10,168 bases of DNA, taken from positions 1 to 10,168 of the forward strand of contig SLGQ01000303.1 of assembly GCA_007136595.1 (NCBI GenBank), given 5' to 3'. Under the pieces are notes generated by a model. That model saw only the letters and a list, made by a program, of their open reading frames with translations, searched no databases and had not been told where the DNA came from. Both the position numbers and the translations under genes were made by a program. The DNA comes from Candidatus Sumerlaeota bacterium. GTDB lineage: Bacteria > UBP6 > UBA1177. Below are positions 1 through 7,584 of the stretch, one piece after another; the stretch's first letter is position 1, and each line of letters begins with the position of its first letter.

Positions 1-43
1 AAAAAGCTCAAATGATCTGAATGTTTTCAAGAGGGAAAGATGA
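1..43 (+). CDS. Possible 3' end of an upstream gene, cut by the window edge
   Basis: Reading frame 2 is open from the window edge to a TGA at 41-43 and would end a protein in KSSNDLNVFKRER. That TGA overlaps the ATG of the rhomboid gene (40-42) in an ATGA arrangement, which is common between translationally coupled genes of one operon. Only 13 codons are visible, so nothing can be said about function, and a chance open frame of this length is quite possible. The overlap geometry is the only real support. Confidence 0.35.
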   Translation, partial: KSSNDLNVFKRER

Positions 44-675
44 TAATTCCTTACAGCACGAATGCTTACTACACAAAAATTCCTTTTGTGAACATTACCT
101 TGATAGGGATAATGGTTGCATTTCACATTGCGATGATAAATTATGGATCGCCGTTTTTTGAGCTTATGGTTCTAAGCAAAGATAATATCTTTACAGGACT
201 TTTTTCAGTTTATTTTATACATGGCGGATTTTTTCATCTCTTTGGTAACACTATAATTCTATGGACTTTAGGCAATGCTGTAAATTCGAGACTGGGCAAT
301 ATTCAGTATCTCATTCTCTTTTTTGCAATAGGAGTAATTTCCTCTCTTTTTCACATTGTTCTTGACGGAACTCCTGCTGTTGGAGCAAGCGGGGCAGTAT
401 CGGGGATTGCCGGTTTCTTTCTCATGCTGTTCCCTAATAAAAAAGTTAAGTGCTTTGTGTTTTTTGGTTTTTTCATACGAATAGTTCAGTTGTCCAGCAT
501 ATTTCTTATACTTTTCTGGCTTTTTCTTGATCTGTTCGGTCTTTTTTTCCTGAAAACAAATATTGCCTATATTGCACACATATCGGGGATGATCACAGGT
601 TTTGTTGCGGGGTATTTAATGTTGAAACTGGGACTTGTTGAAATATTCAGATCAGACCGACCGATGTTCCGTTAA
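40..675 (+). CDS. Rhomboid family intramembrane serine protease
   Basis: A 211-residue, very hydrophobic protein with about six membrane segments, the usual size of a bacterial core rhomboid. Rhomboids cleave transmembrane substrates within the lipid bilayer using a Ser-His dyad. The family signature is complete: HGGFFHLFGN at residues 61-70 (His66 and Asn70 correspond to the oxyanion-side His and Asn), the GASG motif with nucleophile Ser117, and AHISG with catalytic His180. The protein is therefore expected to be active. The start at 40 is preceded by GAGGG at 31-35 and overlaps a possible upstream stop codon, so it may be the last gene of an operon entering from the left. It ends 10 bases from the convergent lipoprotein gene. 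Substrates cannot be told from sequence. The family call is secure. Confidence 0.95.
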   Translation: MIIPYSTNAYYTKIPFVNITLIGIMVAFHIAMINYGSPFFELMVLSKDNIFTGLFSVYFIHGGFFHLFGNTIILWTLGNAVNSRLGNIQYLILFFAIGVISSLFHIVLDGTPAVGASGAVSGIAGFFLMLFPNKKVKCFVFFGFFIRIVQLSSIFLILFWLFLDLFGLFFLKTNIAYIAHISGMITGFVAGYLMLKLGLVEIFRSDRPMFR

Positions 676-685
676 AGATGAACGG

Positions 686-3600
686 TCAATAACTTCCATA
701 AATGGCTATGCATTGTTCAACCGTTGACTGAAGAGGAGTTATCGGCGGGAAAGTAACTTCAAGATCAAGTCGGCACTTGTCAAGACAACTTCTATATTCA
801 GCTCTCATTTGAGGGAATGTCTTAACCTTGCTGCAACTTTCCGGATCTATCGGAGTTCCTGTAATGGAGCAACCTCCGCCAAGAGGGAGGCTCTGATTCC
901 TGCAATCTATGAAATATGCGGTTCTTTGAGAGTTGTTGCAAAAGTTGTGAGCCTGACAATTTGAAATACAAAGCCCTATTTGGGGGTGATCGTTATTCCA
1001 CTGATCAACAGGATAGCTCATTCCTCTTCCTGCAAGAGTGGTTTCTGTTTCACCTTCGATCGCTCTTGGACAGTGTGACGCCGCAAGAGGTACACATCTT
1101 CTTAACATACACGCTTTGATGGGAATATTGTTGTTCTGACGAAGATAATTGTAAGTTGTATTTTCTCCATGAAGATCGAAATCCAAAGTCATTCTGTCGT
1201 AGTTTCTTGTTACTTTGACATCCCATGAACTTTTTCCGTCAAGATATTCATCTTCTTCAAGAAGTTCGTTAAACTGCGCATCGTTTTCTTCTGTCATTAC
1301 CCAGGAATTTGAGTCTTTGTCGTAAATTCCTGTTACTGTCAGAGTTCCGTTCCCTGCTGAATCAATATTGTGTGTTCCTCTAAATGCTCTGACAGTTGTT
1401 ACACCTCTGTTATAAACATCATAGTGAGTTTCCTGCCATACTGTTGAGTGGAAAACAGTTTCAATATAGCGATTAGGAGTTGCCGCATGAGACCAGTAAA
1501 TTGAAACAACAGATTGGAAACTATTATGAAGAATAAGGGTTTCTTCTTCTTTTTCTTCATTTTTTTCGTAAATATCGATTTCAGCCATATCAAAAACATA
1601 GTGTAACGGTTCCACTTCGGGAGGTCCTGTAATTATCATGTTAAGATCAAGATCATCAAGATAAACTCCTGCCACAAACCAGTAATTAAGAGACCCTGCC
1701 ATATCGGGGAAATATTTTCCTGTTATTTCATTCCCGTCTTCGCTGTCTGAATCAAACCACTCTCCTTTTTCACTTGAATAGGAAAGATCATATTTAAAAA
1801 AGAACCTGTGCCTAGGCGGGTCAAAATATATAAGTTTGCCGGCACTGTTGCTCTCTTCAACATCTACCATAGGCAGTCTGTCAACCATTACTGTTCCGCT
1901 GAGAGCCGCTATCATTTCAGGAGATTCCGTGTCAGAAATATCGTAAAGTCTGTATTCGAAGCGGCTTGGTCTGTCACTGTTATCAACAAGAAGAACTTCA
2001 GCATGATCATCCCTGAGTCCTGAATCTGATCTGATCCATATCCCCTCACTGCCATAGGCAAGAAGTGCGTTGAATTCATCTGAATCTATTCTGTGTCCGG
2101 GGTGATCAAGAAGTGTAAGATATTTTTTGTTTGCAAGTTCTTCGATTTTTGGAGTAATGCTGTTAACAATATCTCCGAGTCCGTTTTTCATTTTAAGATC
2201 AGGATGGATGGATGCCGCTTCAAAAAAAGGCACAGGAACATCACCGTTCCAGGTATTGTCATCCATATATTTACCCATTTTTGCGATTCTTGTCGGCAAC
2301 GATATGCTGTCACTACCTTTTTCAAGAAAATATAAAATATTTATCCCTTGATCGTTAAATGTTATAGAATTTTCTTCATCTTCAGTTTCAAGATATTTCA
2401 TGGGCCAGCTTCCGTAAACGCGGAAAGTTTTGCCGAAAAAGGTTTCAGGCTTTGGAACAGCATAAGTTTTTTTGTATCGGAGACAATTCGTTCCATTACA
2501 GTCATCTGTGTTTTCATACTGGTAGTGCCAGTCGCCAGTGTTCCACTCATCGTCTGATCTCCAGAAAAAAGAAGCGTACATGGATGCCAACTGACTCCAC
2601 GCTCCGGCATCAAATTGAGGTGGAGTTCCATCATTTTTGCCTGTTATATAAAAATCGGGACCGTCATGTACTGCCCATACAAAATCTGGAGCTTCGGTAT
2701 CAAAGGTTTCTTTAAGATTGTATCCTCCAAAGTATCTGTGGTAGGGTCCGTCAACATCAGGATCGACAAGCCCCTGCATTCTGTAAATAAGGACACCATC
2801 CTGATTATAGTAATCTGCTGTAAAAAAGTCGCCATTTTCTGAAACGAGTGCCCCTTCGCTGTCATTTCCCCATGCGGCAAATCTTTTTTCAGGATTAACA
2901 TGTTGCAAATCCCCATTATCTTCATTTGTGCTAAAATCGTAGTCCACCCAACGGGTAATGAACCCTGAAAAAGGATCTATTTCAGCCACTATGCCCACAT
3001 TTGAGCTTTCGCTGTAGAGATATATCTCGCCATTTTCTGAATCAGGCACAGGCCAGTAGTATCTGTAGGAGTAACTGCTGATCAGATAAAGATCGTCATC
3101 CCGCCCGATTGTCCAGGGAAGATGCAGTCCACGATAATAAGTTGAAAGCTCGCCAGTCACCTCGTTAAAAGTTATCTGGGTAAATGCATGATCAATTCCT
3201 TTGCCATTGTAGTCTGTTTCGCTCGACACAGGCATTGACTGATAAACTGTATATTCATATTTGGTTTCATCCCCTTCACCTTCTATCGGGAGTCCGAAAA
3301 TCGTGTAGAAATGATATTCCTCAGGATGTTTGTGAGCAGGGTCGCTGTTGTTATAGTTTATAACCTGCATGGCAGGATCTTTAAGTCTCCAGTAAATAGT
3401 GAAAGAACCCGTCTCCTGATCAAAATACCATGAAAATCTTCCCATATCTATTTCGGCTGTTCTTGTTTCTTCACCGTAACTGTGATAAAAAGTATAACCG
3501 AAAGGTTGAACTTCAATTGATACGGCAGTGCCTTGTGGAATTGGATTTTTTTCGAGGTAAACTTGTATAAAATCGATTAGTCCGCTTAATGATTGAACCC

Positions 3601-4123
3601 CTTCAGCGATACTTGTCTCTCCTCTGAAAACATCAAACTGGGCAGACATTATGTCATCAACATCATCAGGATTAAAAGGTGTGAATGGTGAAAGCATTCC
3701 ATTATTGATTTTTTGAAAAGCTATTCCTCCGGAAAAACTTTTCGGGAGCACACTTTTTAATATTGTGGGGGTATGTTCATATCCTGCAACCATTGCTTCC
3801 GGAAGGTTTACCTTGTAAGTAGGCATTCCCGCCAAAGATGCTATCATACTTTGAAGTCTTACATATTCTTTCCCGTCTCTCATTGCAGGAAAAGCTTCTT
3901 CGGGTATGTCCGGATCAACGGGGTCGTCATCGGGATCATCATCAACACGACAATCATCATCAGGATAAACGATCTGTTCGTCATCAGAAAAATCATCATC
4001 AAATTCATTGATGTCGTCATCTGTCAAATCTTCTGTAGAAGATTTCTTTTTGCATCCGCTGAATGCAATAAAACTGATCAGCACCATAAGGATCAGCATA
4101 ACACGAAAAACATTTAATTTCAT
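686..4123 (-). CDS. Large Asp-rich-stalk lipoprotein of unknown function
   Basis: A 1145-residue predicted lipoprotein: basic, hydrophobic signal peptide, lipobox FSGC with the acylated Cys at residue 24, then KKK. Residues 31-77 form an acidic low-complexity stalk dominated by runs of Asp with Pro, probably a flexible spacer holding the rest away from the membrane. The body (about 80-1000) is rich in Tyr, Trp, Asp and Ser with many short beta-like stretches; I recognise no enzyme motif. The last 141 residues (1005-1145) hold 12 cysteines, an even number that fits disulfide bonding outside the cytoplasm. I chose the ATG at 4123 over the in-frame ATG at 4135 because GGAGAG lies just before 4123, while 4135 has no Shine-Dalgarno. 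The gene has its own promoter (4245-4273) and seems to be monocistronic. Secreted lipoprotein is a firm call; the function is unknown. Confidence 0.9.
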   Translation of the reverse strand: MKLNVFRVMLILMVLISFIAFSGCKKKSSTEDLTDDDINEFDDDFSDDEQIVYPDDDCRVDDDPDDDPVDPDIPEEAFPAMRDGKEYVRLQSMIASLAGMPTYKVNLPEAMVAGYEHTPTILKSVLPKSFSGGIAFQKINNGMLSPFTPFNPDDVDDIMSAQFDVFRGETSIAEGVQSLSGLIDFIQVYLEKNPIPQGTAVSIEVQPFGYTFYHSYGEETRTAEIDMGRFSWYFDQETGSFTIYWRLKDPAMQVINYNNSDPAHKHPEEYHFYTIFGLPIEGEGDETKYEYTVYQSMPVSSETDYNGKGIDHAFTQITFNEVTGELSTYYRGLHLPWTIGRDDDLYLISSYSYRYYWPVPDSENGEIYLYSESSNVGIVAEIDPFSGFITRWVDYDFSTNEDNGDLQHVNPEKRFAAWGNDSEGALVSENGDFFTADYYNQDGVLIYRMQGLVDPDVDGPYHRYFGGYNLKETFDTEAPDFVWAVHDGPDFYITGKNDGTPPQFDAGAWSQLASMYASFFWRSDDEWNTGDWHYQYENTDDCNGTNCLRYKKTYAVPKPETFFGKTFRVYGSWPMKYLETEDEENSITFNDQGINILYFLEKGSDSISLPTRIAKMGKYMDDNTWNGDVPVPFFEAASIHPDLKMKNGLGDIVNSITPKIEELANKKYLTLLDHPGHRIDSDEFNALLAYGSEGIWIRSDSGLRDDHAEVLLVDNSDRPSRFEYRLYDISDTESPEMIAALSGTVMVDRLPMVDVEESNSAGKLIYFDPPRHRFFFKYDLSYSSEKGEWFDSDSEDGNEITGKYFPDMAGSLNYWFVAGVYLDDLDLNMIITGPPEVEPLHYVFDMAEIDIYEKNEEKEEETLILHNSFQSVVSIYWSHAATPNRYIETVFHSTVWQETHYDVYNRGVTTVRAFRGTHNIDSAGNGTLTVTGIYDKDSNSWVMTEENDAQFNELLEEDEYLDGKSSWDVKVTRNYDRMTLDFDLHGENTTYNYLRQNNNIPIKACMLRRCVPLAASHCPRAIEGETETTLAGRGMSYPVDQWNNDHPQIGLCISNCQAHNFCNNSQRTAYFIDCRNQSLPLGGGCSITGTPIDPESCSKVKTFPQMRAEYRSCLDKCRLDLEVTFPPITPLQSTVEQCIAIYGSY

Positions 4124-4244
4124 TGTTCTCTCCATCCAAAGTTAAAAAACATTTATAAATAAACAAGTTAATTGCGAACAGAAGTTTGAGAATACCGGCA
4201 AAACCAGTTTCGGCAAAAGGAATTAAGTAAAAAACAGTTCAGTC

Positions 4245-4273
4245 ATTTTAATAGAAAAACGATTTTTTGTCAA
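4245..4273 (-). promoter_or_regulatory. Sigma-70-type promoter of the large lipoprotein gene
   Basis: On the minus strand, -35 TTGACA (4268-4273) and -10 TAAAAT (4245-4250) are separated by 17 bases, close to consensus. The predicted transcript starts near 4238, giving a leader of about 115 bases before the ATG at 4123. The leader contains an 8-base direct repeat (CGGCAAAA on the plus strand at 4196-4203 and 4211-4218), whose meaning is unclear. The promoter lies between the end of the GNAT gene and the lipoprotein gene, so the lipoprotein is probably transcribed independently. Confidence 0.7.
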
Positions 4274-4324
4274 AATAATCCATTTTTAAAAGTTAACTGC
4301 CAAATATGGTAATGAAACGGGAAT

Positions 4325-4837
4325 TTATTTTACGATCTTTATCATATAGGTGTTGAATTTATTTCCAGAAATAGTTGACCGGATCCTTTTTAATGCCATT
4401 TTCTCAAGAAATTTATAAACCGGTCTTGTTTCAAGAAGATGAATCGCCACTTCTTTATGTCCGAAGCTTTTTGCTTTATCAATTAGGTGTATGAAGATTT
4501 TGCTGCCGGTTCCTTTAAATTTGTCTGAGAGGATAATGGCTATTTCATAATCATTTTTTTCTTTCTGGATTCCGCACCATCCTGCAGGAACTTCATCAAT
4601 AAAAACGGCACGGACATAACACCCTTCCTTTGAATCAATTTCGATTTTTTCTGCAACCCATTTTTTTATTGATGTTTCATCAAACAAAGGATGCGGCATA
4701 AGATGTTCCCGCACTTTTTTACTGTTAAGAACCTCGATCAAAACAGAAGGCTCTATATCTCTGAAATCAACATACTTTAAGTTGTTTAGAGAATCTAAAC
4801 TATTTGCGCATACTCCAGCAAGTTTCTGTTGATTCAT
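4325..4837 (-). CDS. GNAT family N-acetyltransferase
   Basis: A 170-residue protein with the GNAT fold pattern. A beta strand (YEIAIILSD) leads into the acetyl-CoA pyrophosphate loop KFKGTG at residues 106-111 and its following helix, then a strand (EVAIHLLETRP) and a final strand pair. Such enzymes move an acetyl group from acetyl-CoA to an amine; the acceptor cannot be predicted. The frame is open back to 4882, but the ATG at 4837 is preceded by AGGAAGG (4842-4848), so I place the start there. That start lies inside the 3' end of the cysteine-rich lipoprotein gene, with a 38-base overlap in another frame, implying cotranscription and probably translational coupling. The protein has no signal peptide and is cytoplasmic, so its functional link to the secreted neighbour is unclear. 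Confidence 0.83.
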   Translation of the reverse strand: MNQQKLAGVCANSLDSLNNLKYVDFRDIEPSVLIEVLNSKKVREHLMPHPLFDETSIKKWVAEKIEIDSKEGCYVRAVFIDEVPAGWCGIQKEKNDYEIAIILSDKFKGTGSKIFIHLIDKAKSFGHKEVAIHLLETRPVYKFLEKMALKRIRSTISGNKFNTYMIKIVK

Positions 4838-6329
4838 TACACCTTCCTGAGCAACAGTCTTCATTGGTTTCGCATTTTCCACCTACAGGTATGCACTCTG
4901 ACACATCTGGACCGCAAATTCCGTCTATATTGCAATTTCCTGAGCAACAATCCATATCCGCAGTACATTTGTCGCCTTCAGGAATACAGCTCGCACCTCC
5001 TGGACAACAGACAAATTCTCCACTTTCCGAAGGAGCACATATTCCACAGCAACACTGATCCGGCATAGAACATGGTTTAAGATCCTCAAAACATGCAAAA
5101 CCTTCTCCGCATTTGTTGTCGGTGCAAACTCCTGAACAACAATCTTCGTTGCTTTGGCAGGGGCCGCCTTCAAAGACACAGTTGTCGGAAAAACATCTTG
5201 ATACACCGAAAATGGTTTCTTGACAGAACATTTCGCCGTCATTTGGACATCCAGGGGAATTCGAAGGTATTCCGCAGGGACAGCAATCGTGGTGTCCTTT
5301 GCCACAAAGTTCTCCCGCAGGGGCACATCCGGGAGAGTTGGAACATCTTCCTACTCCATCTGCACCGGGCAGTGGTACGCACACTCCTTCGCCATAAGCG
5401 GGGAAATTACAGCATTGATAATCATTACGGCATATTTCTCCAATGGGTTTGCAACCCCCGAGTGCCTGACAGAATTTATAGCCACTGCCATCATCGGCAC
5501 ATACACCGCTGCAACAATCTTCTGATTTTTCACATGATTCTCCAGCGACATCACAGGCTCCCTGTTGTAAACAGAAGCCTGTTGCAGTACACTGATAATT
5601 ACAGCAGTCGCTGTTAATGCTGCAAACCTCTCCTTCTGATCGACATACTCCCAGACCCATGCATCGCATTTTGCCATCAGAAGCTTCCTGACAATTTTTT
5701 GAGCAGCACTGACCTGTTGAACATTCTTCTCCAGCAGGAAGGCATGCTCCGCCGCTTTCGCAAACATTTCCCACACATCTGTTTGAGCAACACTCAGCAT
5801 CTTTACCACAGGCATCGTTCTTTACAAGACAAAGTTGGTCAATACAGACTGTTCCGTCGCAACCTAGAGAACAGCAGTCGGATGATACTTTGCACTCGAC
5901 TCCTATAGGTGCACATAGATCGGCTTTAATACACACGTAGTTTCCTTCCATGTTTTTCTCACATGCACCGGAACAGCAGTCCATTCCTGTAACACATGTT
6001 TCCCCGACCCAAGAACAGGCTGGATTGATGTATTCTTCATCTGAAATGTCATTATCGTCATCGGGATTCTGTTCAGTATCCGTAATATGATCTTTATCGA
6101 CTTGGTGATCCGAGTCAGCATGGTGATCCGAATCCATCTGTGAGTCTTTATCTGGATCTTGGGATATATCGTCGGGAACAACTTTGTCAGCATCGTCTGT
6201 AACATCTTGGTCTGTTGAGATGCCATCGTTATCAGGAGATCCGGTTTCAACAAGATTTTTCTTATCTTTGCATCCTTGAAAAGAAATAACAGCAAAAATC
6301 AAAGCAACTAAAAAAAACAATTTTTTCAT
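4800..6329 (-). CDS. Lipoprotein with twelve tandem six-cysteine (knottin-like) modules
   Basis: A 509-residue predicted lipoprotein: signal peptide MKKLFFLVALIFAVISFQGC with acylated Cys20, then an acidic Asp/His/Ser stalk (about 33-98), then from Cys105 to the end a run of twelve modules. The typical module is C-x6-C-x4-5-CC-x3-C-x3-10-C, with a preferred wording of CxPxGExC, then xxxxDCCSGxC. Cysteine order and spacing resemble the inhibitor cystine knot framework (C, C, CC, C, C). Modules 7 and 8 depart from it, with long inserts after the CC pair. The protein should be exported, lipidated and heavily disulfide-bonded. Role unknown: binding, adhesion or a protease-resistant surface coat are all possible, and I see no enzyme motif. 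GAGG sits 7 bases before the ATG at 6329. Similar Cys-rich bacterial proteins often carry unreliable names in databases. Confidence 0.9.
   Translation of the reverse strand: MKKLFFLVALIFAVISFQGCKDKKNLVETGSPDNDGISTDQDVTDDADKVVPDDISQDPDKDSQMDSDHHADSDHQVDKDHITDTEQNPDDDNDISDEEYINPACSWVGETCVTGMDCCSGACEKNMEGNYVCIKADLCAPIGVECKVSSDCCSLGCDGTVCIDQLCLVKNDACGKDAECCSNRCVGNVCESGGACLPAGEECSTGQCCSKNCQEASDGKMRCMGLGVCRSEGEVCSINSDCCNYQCTATGFCLQQGACDVAGESCEKSEDCCSGVCADDGSGYKFCQALGGCKPIGEICRNDYQCCNFPAYGEGVCVPLPGADGVGRCSNSPGCAPAGELCGKGHHDCCPCGIPSNSPGCPNDGEMFCQETIFGVSRCFSDNCVFEGGPCQSNEDCCSGVCTDNKCGEGFACFEDLKPCSMPDQCCCGICAPSESGEFVCCPGGASCIPEGDKCTADMDCCSGNCNIDGICGPDVSECIPVGGKCETNEDCCSGRCNESTETCWSMRK
6103..6134 (-). 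repeat. In-frame 18-base-period duplication in the lipoprotein stalk
   Basis: The plus strand reads TGGTGATCCGAGTC at 6103-6116 and TGGTGATCCGAATC at 6121-6134, a near-identical pair at an 18-base period. It encodes the repeated DSDH units of the Asp/His-rich stalk of the cysteine-module lipoprotein. The period is a multiple of three, so it keeps the frame and changes stalk length only. It looks like a recent slippage or unequal-recombination event in a low-complexity linker. Confidence 0.75.
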
Positions 6330-6437
6330 TGATGCACCTCAATAAGATCATTAATAAATCTGTTCAATTTTAATTAATTTCAGAAAAAAAGCAAATATAC
6401 TTCAAAGGAGAGCCTGTTGCCATATTCTATGAAGCAG

Positions 6438-6486
6438 AAGGAAAACTTTTACCGTCCTCACTTTGTGCAGCCGGGAGATTTTCCTT
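6438..6486 (-). terminator. Imperfect rod-like hairpin downstream of fic, possible weak terminator
   Basis: An 8-base inverted repeat, AAGGAAAA (6438-6445) and TTTTCCTT (6479-6486), encloses two shorter complementary pairs in register: CCG (6452-6454) with CGG (6472-6474), and CAC with GTG around a TTT loop. Together they would make a long imperfect stem about 40 bases after the fic stop codon. On the minus strand the distal arm is T-rich, but there is no true U-tract after the stem. It could slow or end fic transcription before the cysteine-rich lipoprotein gene, or be fortuitous. Confidence 0.3.
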
Positions 6487-6524
6487 GTATATTGAAGATG
6501 TCATTTACAGGTTGTGAGGGTTGT

Positions 6525-7562
6525 TCACAGCTTCCTCTTATACTTTGCCCCTTTTCCTTTTCCTATCATTTCGATAAGTTCATCTTTGACAAGTTGCCTA
6601 AGGTGAGCTTTGATGGTGTTGCGGTTGGCTTTTGTGAGGATTTCGATTTCGCTGATGGAGGCTGTCCCTCTTTCTTTCACAATTTTCAAGATCTGAACGG
6701 AGAGTTCAGGAAGCCTCATAAGTGATCGTTCTTTTTCAAGTTTTTCAAAAAGTTCATCTTTATGTTTTTTCATCATTTTAAGAAAAAACCGTATCCACAC
6801 AGACATGTTTTTTTCAGGATCGCTCTGTGTCTGTCTGAGTGCAAGATAGTAGTCAGATTTATTTGCTTCAACTGTTTTTTCAAGTGAGGCGTACGGAGTG
6901 TATTCATAGCCAGATTTCAGCAGCAGAAGTGTTGTCAGAATTCTTGAAAGTCGTCCGTTTCCATCCTGAAAAGGGTGAATTGCAAGAAAATGGACAATAA
7001 AAACTGCGATCACAATAAGAGGATGTATCTCTTTTTTATCCAGATTTTCCCCTGCCCACCGGACAAGTTCTTCCATTTTTGCAGGTGTTTCAAAAGGAGC
7101 CGTAGTTTCAAAAACGACTCCTATGCTGACTCCTTCACGATCAAAAGCCTCGACATGATTCGGAAATCTCTTGTACTGACCGCGATGCCGCACATCTTTT
7201 GAACTGAATTGTAAAAGCACCTGATGAAGCTGTTTTATATGATTTTCTGTTACGGCAATATCGTCAAAAGATTCAAAAACCATGTTCATTGCTTCAGAAT
7301 ATCCCCCAACCTCTTCTTCATCTCTTGAAGAAAAAGATTTTGGATTCAAACCCTTAAGCAGTTTTTCAATTTCGGAATCTGTCAGCTTTACCCCTTCAAT
7401 TCTCGTTGAAGAACCGATTGATTCAATTGTTGCAACATGCTTTAAAGAATACATCAGTTCCGGCTTAAGATTTTTCAGAGATTTCCAGCTCCCCTTAAAC
7501 TCATCAATCTCTGAAATCAAAGAAAGAATCTCAGCACTTACAGCCAGACCAACACTTTTCAT
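6525..7562 (-). CDS. Fic-domain protein (AMPylator type) with C-terminal winged helix
   Basis: A 345-residue protein. Fic enzymes transfer AMP or other phosphate-containing groups from a nucleotide to target protein hydroxyls. The active-site loop is intact: HPFQDGNGRLSR at residues 196-207, with catalytic His196, metal-binding Asp200 and the GNGR anion hole. An N-terminal inhibitory helix motif STRIEG, matching [S/T]xxxE[G/N], is present at 52-57. This marks a self-inhibited class II Fic protein that needs no separate antitoxin. The C-terminal 60 residues (about 285-345) look like a winged helix-turn-helix (SISEIEILTKANRNTIKAHL region). I use the ATG at 7562, preceded by GGAGG at 7568-7572 with a 5-base gap; the frame opens further upstream to 7619, but that would run through the promoter. 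Its promoter is bracketed by inverted operator-like repeats, suggesting self-regulation. The target is unknown. Confidence 0.93.
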   Translation of the reverse strand: MKSVGLAVSAEILSLISEIDEFKGSWKSLKNLKPELMYSLKHVATIESIGSSTRIEGVKLTDSEIEKLLKGLNPKSFSSRDEEEVGGYSEAMNMVFESFDDIAVTENHIKQLHQVLLQFSSKDVRHRGQYKRFPNHVEAFDREGVSIGVVFETTAPFETPAKMEELVRWAGENLDKKEIHPLIVIAVFIVHFLAIHPFQDGNGRLSRILTTLLLLKSGYEYTPYASLEKTVEANKSDYYLALRQTQSDPEKNMSVWIRFFLKMMKKHKDELFEKLEKERSLMRLPELSVQILKIVKERGTASISEIEILTKANRNTIKAHLRQLVKDELIEMIGKGKGAKYKRKL

Positions 7563-7584
7563 GAAAACCTCCACACCTAAACAC

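Noticed and set aside
669..685. CCGTT/AACGG hairpin with a 7-base loop at the convergent gene ends
   Set aside because: The stem is only 5 base pairs and no T-run follows on either strand, so I cannot call it a bidirectional terminator.
1399..2925. Several 65-90-codon frames on both strands within the large lipoprotein gene
   Set aside because: They lie wholly inside the continuous 1145-codon frame, lack convincing ribosome binding sites and show composition expected of off-frame reading.
4838..4882. Longer GNAT start at 4882
   Set aside because: The ATG at 4837 has a strong AGGAAGG upstream; the longer form would only deepen the overlap with the lipoprotein gene and its extra residues do not resemble the GNAT fold.
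4800..6020. Repetitive DNA that might suggest a CRISPR array or satellite
   Set aside because: The repetition is explained by in-frame cysteine modules that are diverged at the DNA level and uneven in length.
6417..6725. Plus-strand frame of 102 codons starting with TTG and preceded by an AGGAG
   Set aside because: The Shine-Dalgarno-like match is real, but two thirds of the frame is antisense to the clearly coding C-terminus of fic, the start is TTG, and the translation has no recognisable family. A short expressed peptide is not excluded.
6525..7562. Fic as the toxin of a two-gene toxin-antitoxin pair
   Set aside because: The inhibitory [S/T]xxxE[G/N] motif is within the same protein and there is no small antitoxin gene next to it; the upstream gene is an ATPase.
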